A stretch of DNA of 19,164 bases, from assembly GCA_902766265.1 (NCBI GenBank), contig CACXCY010000064.1, positions 1-19,164 of the forward strand. Reading direction: 5' to 3'. This DNA is from an uncultured Bacteroidota bacterium (GTDB lineage: Bacteria > Bacteroidota > Bacteroidia > Bacteroidales > P3). A program made the translations under genes and the position numbers. Numbering within the stretch: the stretch's first letter is position 1; every line of letters begins with the position of its first letter. Positions 1-5,948 of this stretch are shown here, piece by piece. A model generated the notes under the pieces. That model searched no databases. It was not told the DNA's origin and saw nothing but the letters and a program-made list of their open reading frames with translations.

Positions 1-66
1 TAAACTAAGACTAAACTAAGAGTCAACTAAGAGTTAACTAAGAGTCAACTAAGAGTTAACCAAGAG
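1..66. repeat. Tandem array of six 11-bp units
   Basis: Six consecutive 11-bp units in perfect phase, consensus TYAACTAAGAG (units start at 1, 12, 23, 34, 45 and 56). The third base from the start of the unit is A throughout, and the second alternates A, A, C, T, C, T. The array touches the window edge and may continue upstream. It does not code: 11 is not a multiple of 3 and no ORF with plausible content covers it. The period is about one DNA helical turn. Function is unknown. Confidence 0.9.
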
Positions 67-175
67 AAGGGGGCATAGAGGAAAGGTGTCCGTCGGCAGG
101 TGGCTCGAAGGCAGCATGGTTTTCTGTGCCGAATTATCGGGTGATTCAGGACAATTGGCTGGCTCGCTCCCCGGG

Positions 176-219
176 TCAGACCCAAGTCAGAGTTACATCA
201 GAGTTGCATCAGACCCGAA
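176..219. repeat. Second 11-bp repeat array, four units
   Basis: Four 11-bp units starting at 176, 187, 198 and 209, each beginning TCAGA. Units 1 and 4 continue CCC(A/G)A and the middle two continue GTT(A/G)CA. Read in another phase, the middle contains TTACATCAGAG, which differs at one base from the unit TTACATCGGAG found near 9689, and at three from the TTAACTAAGAG units of the first array. It lies about 70 bp upstream of the predicted promoter of the DUF1573 gene. Confidence 0.8.
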
Positions 220-261
220 AAGGTGGCAAAAAAAATATTAAACATACAATAAAAAAACAGC

Positions 262-297
262 TTTGGTGTTACCTATCATAAAAAAATAGTACTTTTG
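262..297 (+). promoter_or_regulatory. Putative Bacteroidota promoter for the DUF1573 gene
   Basis: TACTTTTG at 290-297 matches the Bacteroidota -7 consensus TAnnTTTG exactly. A TTTG at 262-265 could be the -33 element, though the 24-base spacing is longer than usual. Transcription would start near 303 and leave an untranslated leader of about 70 bases before the ATG at 377. The leader is A-rich just before the start codon and has no Shine-Dalgarno sequence, as expected in this phylum. Confidence 0.5.
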
Positions 298-376
298 CAA
301 TTTAGAATGGAGAGCAGGTACTAATCCGAAAAACGAAACAATATCCATAAAGCAGAATAGTTTAAAACACAAAACC

Positions 377-784
377 ATGAAGAAACTGTTTTTATTAGCC
401 CTGCTGGCAGCATTTGCCACGGGCGCAGTAAAGGCCCAGGACGTCAACCAGGTTCCCGCTAACGGACCGAAAATTCATTTTGCCAAGATTGAGCACAACT
501 ATGGCCAGATTCAGAAGGGCGGCGACGGCAATTGCGAGTTTACCTTTACCAACGACGGTACCGAACCACTGATTCTCTCCAACGTGCGCGCCAGCTGCGG
601 CTGCACCACCCCCTCGTGGACCAAGGACCCCGTCATGCCTGGCCAGACCGGCACTATCAGCGTCCGCTACAACACCAACAACGTGGGCGGTTTCACCAAG
701 ACAATCACCGTCACTTCCAACGCTGTTGACAACGCCCGCGTGGTGCTGAAGATTAAGGGCAACGTGGTGGCTCCCACCGAATAA
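377..784 (+). CDS. DUF1573 domain secreted protein
   Basis: This 135-residue protein has a signal peptide (Lys-Lys, then a hydrophobic stretch, with probable cleavage after Ala20 in AVKA-Q). The rest is one DUF1573 domain, a short immunoglobulin-like beta fold common in Bacteroidota. The family hallmark CGCTTPSW is at residues 74-81, in the usual context: NDGTEPL before it and a PGQTG...V.YNT stretch after it. It should act in the periplasm or at the cell surface. The family has no established biochemical role, so none is assigned. It appears monocistronic, with its own -7 promoter element upstream and a strong hairpin terminator 30 bases downstream. Start choice is secure because the signal peptide begins at this ATG. 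Confidence 0.9.
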   Translation: MKKLFLLALLAAFATGAVKAQDVNQVPANGPKIHFAKIEHNYGQIQKGGDGNCEFTFTNDGTEPLILSNVRASCGCTTPSWTKDPVMPGQTGTISVRYNTNNVGGFTKTITVTSNAVDNARVVLKIKGNVVAPTE

Positions 785-814
785 GTCATCCGTCACCCGG
801 TTTTTTTGATGAAC

Positions 815-846
815 AATTGAGAGCCGAACGCTATCGGCTCTCAATT
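815..846 (+). terminator. Rho-independent-like terminator after the DUF1573 gene
   Basis: A perfect 12-bp stem (815-826 pairing with 835-846, AATTGAGAGCCG and its complement) encloses an 8-base loop and is followed by a T-rich stretch (TTTGCTTAATTTTA). It begins 30 bases after the stop codon of the DUF1573 gene and ends 54 bases before the aminotransferase start, so it should separate the two transcripts. Confidence 0.8.
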
Positions 847-900
847 TGCTTAATTTTAGAGTAGTGTAACTAAAAAGTATCTTATAAATAATTATTACCT

Positions 901-2100
901 ATGCCCCAAATATCTAAAAAAGGTCAGGAACTGCCCCAGTCGGCTATCCGCAAACTCGTGCCCTTCTCCGACGAAGCCAAAGCACGCGGCATCCACGTCT
1001 ACCACCTCAACATCGGCCAGCCCGACATCGAGACCCCCAAGGGTGCTCTGAAGACTCTGGCGGAGACCGAAATCGGCGTGCTCGCCTACAGCCACTCGGC
1101 CGGCAATATGTCGTACCGTAAGAAACTGGTGGAATACTACAGCCGTCACGACATCCATATCAATGAGAACCAGATTATCGTCACCACCGGTGGCAGCGAG
1201 GCCCTCCAGTTCGCTTTCACCGTCTGCCTCAACCCCGGCGACGAAATCATCATCCCCGAGCCGTATTACACCAACTATAACACCTTTGCCAAGCTGTGCG
1301 ACGCTACCATCAAGACCATCCCCAGCGACATCCACAGCGGTTTCGCTCTGCCTCCCATCGAGGAGTTTGAGAAAGCCATCACCCCGCGCACCCGCGCCAT
1401 CATGATATGCAACCCCAACAACCCCACCGGCTACCTCTACACCAAGGAGGAACTGATGAAGGTGGCTGAGATTGTGAAGAAACACGACCTCTTCCTGTTT
1501 GCCGACGAGGTCTACCGCGAGTTCTGCTATGACGGTCACGAGCATTTCAGCGTGATGCAGCTTCCCGGATTGGAGAAGAACGTGGTTCTGTTCGACTCTG
1601 TCTCCAAGCGCTACAGCGCCTGCGGCGCCCGTGTGGGATGCATGGTCACCAAGAACGAAGAGGTGTACAGCATCGCCATGCGTCTGGCACAGGCACGTCT
1701 CTCCCCACCGAGCTTCGGTCAGATTTTCGGCGAAGCTGCTGTCGATACCCCGCAGGAGTATTTCGACGCCGTCCAGAAAGAGTATGTGGCCCGTCGCAAC
1801 GTCATTGTCGAAGGTATCAACAAGATTCCCGGATGCTTCTGCCCGAATCCCAAGGGTGCATTCTACACCGTTGTGGAATTGCCCGTCGACGACAGCGACA
1901 AGTTCTGCAAATGGCTGCTTACAGACTTCAACTACAATGGTGAGACCGTGATGATGGCTCCCGCTACCGGTTTCTATGTGAATCCCGAAGACGGCCGTCA
2001 CCAGGCACGCATCACCTATTGTCTCTGCATCGAAGACCTCAAGCACGCTGTGAAGTGTCTCGAAGAGGCCCTCAAGGTATATCCCGGCAGAATCAAATAA
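901..2100 (+). CDS. Pyridoxal-phosphate aminotransferase, class I/II (aspartate aminotransferase-like)
   Basis: A 399-residue fold-type I aminotransferase of normal length. Visible motifs are TTGGSEAL (residues 95-102, cofactor phosphate contact), CNPNNPTG (170-177), FADEVY (200-205, with the Asp that pairs with the pyridine nitrogen), and the Schiff-base lysine Lys236 in SVSKRYSACGARVG. The carboxylate-binding arginine is probably Arg370 in QARITYC. The enzyme would transfer an amino group between an amino acid and a 2-oxo acid in the cytoplasm. The substrate cannot be read from sequence; aspartate, alanine or aromatic amino acids are all possible for this subgroup. The next gene starts 35 bases downstream on the same strand, so the two may be co-transcribed. 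No clear promoter match was found in 847-900. Confidence 0.9.
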   Translation: MPQISKKGQELPQSAIRKLVPFSDEAKARGIHVYHLNIGQPDIETPKGALKTLAETEIGVLAYSHSAGNMSYRKKLVEYYSRHDIHINENQIIVTTGGSEALQFAFTVCLNPGDEIIIPEPYYTNYNTFAKLCDATIKTIPSDIHSGFALPPIEEFEKAITPRTRAIMICNPNNPTGYLYTKEELMKVAEIVKKHDLFLFADEVYREFCYDGHEHFSVMQLPGLEKNVVLFDSVSKRYSACGARVGCMVTKNEEVYSIAMRLAQARLSPPSFGQIFGEAAVDTPQEYFDAVQKEYVARRNVIVEGINKIPGCFCPNPKGAFYTVVELPVDDSDKFCKWLLTDFNYNGETVMMAPATGFYVNPEDGRHQARITYCLCIEDLKHAVKCLEEALKVYPGRIK

Positions 2101-2135
2101 TACAGAACCGTCAGGATAGCCAGACGATATAGAAT

Positions 2136-2618
2136 ATGACACGCGAAGAACGTCGCCAACAAGTGATATGCTCCTGCATCCAACAGCAGGAGCATATTGC
2201 TACTACGGCCAAGGAGGAGATGGACTCCGCACAACAGCAGAGCAACGAATACGGCGCCAATGTGGACCGTTACGACTCGTACCGCACGAAGATGATGCGT
2301 AGCCGTGATATGTACGCCAAACAGTACAGCAACGCATTGGCGGGTATACGCTGTCTGCAGGACCTGCTCAAACAACCGCCTCACGACATTGTGGAGCACG
2401 GTTCTTGCGTGGTCACCGACCGTCAGAAGTTCTTTCTGAGCATCGGCGCCGGCAAGTTTCAAGTCACATCAGAAGGTGACACCGGTGGCCCGCAAGCACC
2501 GGAGGAGTGGTATGCTATCAGTGCCCAGACGCCCATCTATTTGGCGATGAAGGAGCACAAGGTAGGCGACAGTTTCATTGTCAATGGACAGAAACAAACC
2601 ATCAAGGATATCTTCTAA
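2136..2618 (+). CDS. Small GreA/GreB-like protein (helical N-terminus plus GreA-type C-terminal domain)
   Basis: A 160-residue cytoplasmic protein. Residues 1-80 are polar and helical with heptad character and no Pro or Gly breaks except around 40, like the coiled coil of transcript cleavage factors. Residues 86-160 look like the FKBP-like Gre C-terminal domain: the closing stretch has the order SAQTPIYLAMKEHKVGDSF, then the ending ...VNGQKQTIKDIF. This parallels the Gre pattern of a small-residue/Pro motif, then a Lys-Val-Gly-Asp turn, then a final beta strand with I..I. The match is by pattern recognition and is distant. Such proteins exist across Bacteroidota, sometimes under an erroneous 3-oxoacyl-ACP synthase label. 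It may bind RNA polymerase, but the acidic tip residues of true GreA are not obvious, so cleavage activity is not claimed. Its stop overlaps the stop of the convergent gene. Confidence 0.6.
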   Translation: MTREERRQQVICSCIQQQEHIATTAKEEMDSAQQQSNEYGANVDRYDSYRTKMMRSRDMYAKQYSNALAGIRCLQDLLKQPPHDIVEHGSCVVTDRQKFFLSIGAGKFQVTSEGDTGGPQAPEEWYAISAQTPIYLAMKEHKVGDSFIVNGQKQTIKDIF

Positions 2619-4042
2619 AGTCGTTTCAGTGCAATGCTACCCATCGGGGCTTCCACAGCAGTGGGAGCCCCGAATTGTTTGGGATGAGTGGGCAGTATGT
2701 CGCCCTTGGAGCCCCATCCGGTGAGAGGAATCTGTTGGTATTCGCGTGTGCGGTCAGCAAGGTTCAGGTCGGCGGGATAGGGGAGACGCTTGTCGAACTT
2801 CACCGTGCAGTAGCCCGGAGCACTTATCTCGAAATGGGTGCAGATGTCGTTAGTCACCAGGCGGAAGCGGCCACTACTGTCGCTATAGGTGTTCACCCCT
2901 ACGCTCCAATCGGTGTTCCATCCGCGGATAACGGCTCCTTCGATGCTTCTACCGTCACTGTCCACGATGCAGCCGGTAACGGCCAGATTCTGATAAGCCA
3001 GCATATTGTGGTAGTTGACGGGGGGCATCCTGTCGGCCTCAACAGCCACCCCAAAACACATGCCCCGCAGGAGGTTGGAAACGTTGGCGGCAGGTTTTCG
3101 CTTACCGTTGTTGTCGCGCAGCCCTGTGTATTGTGCTTCGTAATTCACTCCGTCGGGGAAGTCTTGAAATTCCCACCAACCATAGCCGATAGCCCCCTGG
3201 ATTCTGGCGTAACGGTAGGTCTCACACATGAATTTTGCCTGTTCGGCATAGGACACCGAATGGCCGTCGGCAGGCAGTCCTGTCTCCCCCACTATCCAGG
3301 GTTTACCCGTGTAGTGGCTGTACCACCACATCTCGCTCTGCACCCGCAAAGGGTGGTAGGTATGCATCTCGATAAAGTCGACTAGCAACATGGAGGGATC
3401 CCATTCAAACACCTCGATAGGTTCTGCGGTAGCGATGGTGAAGAGTTGATGCGGTGCGTAGGTGCGTGCCCAGTGGCGCCATTCGGACACAAGACGCACA
3501 GCGTCGGCCTTCTTGCGGTCGGGCACGGGGTCGAAATAGAGCGGCTCGTTCATAAAGTCGTATGCCCACAGCGCCGGAAGGTCGGCAAGATGGCGGAGAA
3601 GCCCTTTTGTGTAGCTCTGCCAGTAGGGGTCGAGCGGCGTTCTGATAAGCAGCATCACTCGGAGACCGGCGCTGTCGGCTTGCTGCACCATTCGGCGTGT
3701 GGCAACGAATTTGGCAGTACTGTCTCCTTCGCCTATCACATCCAGACACACCCTCACGGCATTGAATCCCCAGCTGGCGATAGTGTCGAAATGCTCACGG
3801 ATGTCTGTCCCCGTATAGTAGGGTGCCGGAATGACGCGGTCGTTGTCGATAAATGCCTTGTAGTTGAGCATTATGGGGAACCAGCACTCGCCGTTAAGGA
3901 CAAAATGCCCGTTTTGCAGTCCCACATAGCATTCGGTGATTGGCGGCAGCGTGTCGTCGTATAGTGTACTATTGTCTGAATGGTTGCATCCGGACATAAG
4001 AATTGCAAGTAATGTGATTAGCAGTGTACTTTTTCTGTCCAT
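2615..4042 (-). CDS. GH5-like glycoside hydrolase lipoprotein with C-terminal carboxypeptidase-regulatory-like domain
   Basis: A 475-residue predicted lipoprotein: the N-terminal hydrophobic stretch ends in the lipobox LMSGC, with Cys19 as the lipidated residue. Residues 40-330 look like a (beta/alpha)8 clan GH-A barrel, with WGFNAVRV (91-98), YDFMNEP (161-167, acid/base Glu166), MHTYHP (226-231) and WIVGETGLP (249-257, nucleophile Glu253). Both catalytic glutamates are present, so it should be an active retaining glycosidase; the substrate is unknown (beta-mannan and beta-glucan are typical of GH5). Residues 355-420 resemble a carboxypeptidase-regulatory-like beta sandwich (VTGCIVDSDGRSIEGA...GRFRLV), usually an accessory fold. 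The start lies one base after the stop of the upstream membrane-protein gene, so the two are almost certainly one transcript. The stop overlaps the convergent gene's stop. Confidence 0.75.
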   Translation of the reverse strand: MDRKSTLLITLLAILMSGCNHSDNSTLYDDTLPPITECYVGLQNGHFVLNGECWFPIMLNYKAFIDNDRVIPAPYYTGTDIREHFDTIASWGFNAVRVCLDVIGEGDSTAKFVATRRMVQQADSAGLRVMLLIRTPLDPYWQSYTKGLLRHLADLPALWAYDFMNEPLYFDPVPDRKKADAVRLVSEWRHWARTYAPHQLFTIATAEPIEVFEWDPSMLLVDFIEMHTYHPLRVQSEMWWYSHYTGKPWIVGETGLPADGHSVSYAEQAKFMCETYRYARIQGAIGYGWWEFQDFPDGVNYEAQYTGLRDNNGKRKPAANVSNLLRGMCFGVAVEADRMPPVNYHNMLAYQNLAVTGCIVDSDGRSIEGAVIRGWNTDWSVGVNTYSDSSGRFRLVTNDICTHFEISAPGYCTVKFDKRLPYPADLNLADRTREYQQIPLTGWGSKGDILPTHPKQFGAPTAVEAPMGSIALKRL

Positions 4043-4043
4043 A

Positions 4044-5885
4044 TTAGCCGTTCTCCATCATGTTGCTTATATAAAAAGACTCAGGGTCCACTGCGGCGCC
4101 TTCAATACGCACCTGCGTCACCTTGCGGTGCCTGTTGTTCGCCGTTACTTTCTCTTTACGCCACATATCTCCGTCTTTGTAGAACAGGTTGAAACTTTTG
4201 GTCGGCGACAAATAGAAGCAGGTGGCTTCGGTGCTGTCGGCCACCGATACAAGCAATTCGTTGGCTTTCTTCGTCTCTCGTGCACCTAAAACGTAACAAG
4301 GAGACGAAGGTGATTCTGCTCTTTTTTGGTTTAGTGTAACGGAATCGGAAGCGTAGCGGAACTTGCGGCCAGCGCGAAGGTTGATGTAGTTTTCAAGATT
4401 GTTGTTGCTCTCACAGATGTAGCCGGCTGATGGCGAAGTGTTGCGGAGCGGAAAGGTGTAAAGAAGCGCATTGTCGGGCAATGTGTCGAAGAAGCCCTCT
4501 CGCGCCATTTCGTCGATGACAACAAAACGGTTCTGGCTTCGTTGCCATTCGCGCGAAAGATGCTCGTTGCTTGTACCTATGATGACGGCAAATAAGAAAG
4601 CAAGAACCGCCCAAAAGCCGCGCAGCAGTTTGTTCCATCGTGGATTTGAAACTAGTTTCAAAGTCAGTACCACCAGGATGGAAATCGCAAGCGCCACCCC
4701 GAAATAGGAGTAGAACGACGTCACATAACCTCGTAGCCAATCGGACCATTCTTGGTATTTGGGCGTAACGGCCACCAGCACATTGGCGCTGAAAGCGAAA
4801 ACCACCGCACCCGCCAACACTGCCAATAGCTTACGCCACGAGTGTTTCCGTACATCTATTCGTCGGCACAGTACCGCAAAAAGGATGCATTGCAGCAGCG
4901 CATTGATCATCACAATGGCCGACGAGTGGGTCAGCAGGTAGAGGGTGTTGTTGTTCAAGCCTTTTAGCAACAGCGAGTTCTCTGCGATAATCGACTTGTT
5001 CTGGAAGTAGCTCTGTCCAGGTAATGCCACCAATGTAAGATGGGTTACAACCTTGAAGAACTTGTCCAAGCTGAAGTTTCCCCCATTGGCCAGTTGTGCT
5101 CCATTGTAGGATACCGTATCTGGCATCGTGGCCGTCAGCCAATGGCGGTAGCCCACATAGATGGCGGTATAGACCACCACAGAAAGGAGCAGGGGAGCCG
5201 CTTCGCGCCACAAGCTGGCATTGCTCCACATTCGGGTAATCCCATCGCGACGCAGGTGTCTCAAAAAGACATAGAGCGCACACAATAGGGTGAAGACAAC
5301 ATAATTCTCGTAGAAAAGCGCTGCGATAAAGAAAAGTACCCCCGCCCACATCAGATTCCGCTTGCTGCCCCGCTGGTAGTGGTTCACCATCAGCAAAACG
5401 CCGTACAGGAATATCAGGAAGCTGAAAGTAAAATAGAAAGGATAAGCCGTTATCGCAATAAAATAGACCATTCGCGTAACAACGGTGTTGAATATCAATA
5501 GCAGGAAGGTCATTATCCCAATGGTGCGTGAACGGACTATTCGGGAGACAATGTAGCCCAACATCAGGTAGCAGCCCAGCAAAGTTGCGTATTGTATCAG
5601 CTTTGCCACCAAGAAGTTGTCGGCGAGATAGGGTACATAATAGAAAAACTTGGTGATGAGAAAATAGAAACGCCCCTGTCCTTCGGCGTAAGCCCTATGG
5701 TCCATAAGCCAGTATTGCCACGATTGCTGGGCGGTGACAAAATACTGCAGGTCGTCGCTGGTGGTGAACCCCACCTTGAAGAACGGCAGCAAGCTGAGGA
5801 CGACAGTTGCAGCAAAACCATAGAGAAGCCACCGGTTGCCGCTGCCCTGTGAAGTGTCGAATATGCTTGTGCCTTTGAGTCTCAT
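4044..5885 (-). CDS. Polytopic membrane protein, GT-C / GtrII-like glycosyltransferase candidate
   Basis: A 613-residue integral membrane protein. About two thirds (roughly residues 20-440) is a run of hydrophobic segments, I estimate ten to twelve helices; the last ~170 residues are hydrophilic and probably periplasmic. After the first membrane helix comes TTSDDLQYF (41-49, Asp44-Asp45), and then EGQGRFYF (68-75). An acidic pair in the first extracytoplasmic loop followed by a GRF motif is typical of GtrII-like and other GT-C enzymes, which take sugars from polyprenyl-phosphate carriers. I therefore favour a lipid-linked sugar transferase acting on a surface glycan, but the assignment rests on topology and one motif. 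The GH5-like gene starts one base after its stop, suggesting a linked glycan function. Confidence 0.6.
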   Translation of the reverse strand: MRLKGTSIFDTSQGSGNRWLLYGFAATVVLSLLPFFKVGFTTSDDLQYFVTAQQSWQYWLMDHRAYAEGQGRFYFLITKFFYYVPYLADNFLVAKLIQYATLLGCYLMLGYIVSRIVRSRTIGIMTFLLLIFNTVVTRMVYFIAITAYPFYFTFSFLIFLYGVLLMVNHYQRGSKRNLMWAGVLFFIAALFYENYVVFTLLCALYVFLRHLRRDGITRMWSNASLWREAAPLLLSVVVYTAIYVGYRHWLTATMPDTVSYNGAQLANGGNFSLDKFFKVVTHLTLVALPGQSYFQNKSIIAENSLLLKGLNNNTLYLLTHSSAIVMINALLQCILFAVLCRRIDVRKHSWRKLLAVLAGAVVFAFSANVLVAVTPKYQEWSDWLRGYVTSFYSYFGVALAISILVVLTLKLVSNPRWNKLLRGFWAVLAFLFAVIIGTSNEHLSREWQRSQNRFVVIDEMAREGFFDTLPDNALLYTFPLRNTSPSAGYICESNNNLENYINLRAGRKFRYASDSVTLNQKRAESPSSPCYVLGARETKKANELLVSVADSTEATCFYLSPTKSFNLFYKDGDMWRKEKVTANNRHRKVTQVRIEGAAVDPESFYISNMMENG

Positions 5886-5900
5886 TAGGTATCCTTAATA

Positions 5901-5932
5901 GAACAAGCAAGGTTTTTGGGCCTTGCTTGTTC
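5901..5932. terminator. Strong hairpin between the M16 peptidase and membrane-protein genes
   Basis: A perfect 12-bp stem (GAACAAGCAAGG at 5901-5912 pairing with 5921-5932) encloses 8 bases. It sits in the 63-base gap downstream of the M16 stop codon. In the - strand direction it is not followed by a clean T-run, so termination may be partial; it could be a processing or attenuation site that lowers expression of the two downstream genes. No promoter for those genes is obvious. Confidence 0.6.
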
Positions 5933-5948
5933 TCGTTCTGTTGTCTGA

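Noticed and set aside
115..240. A 41-codon + strand frame before the DUF1573 gene
   Set aside because: It has no promoter, no recognisable content, and crosses the 11-bp repeats in changing frame.
238..447. A 69-codon - strand frame over the DUF1573 start
   Set aside because: It covers the promoter and signal peptide of a well-supported gene on the other strand.
895..2142. A 415-codon - strand frame opposite the aminotransferase
   Set aside because: It is the reverse complement in the same codon register as the gene with the Lys236 cofactor motif, so an artefact of codon choice.
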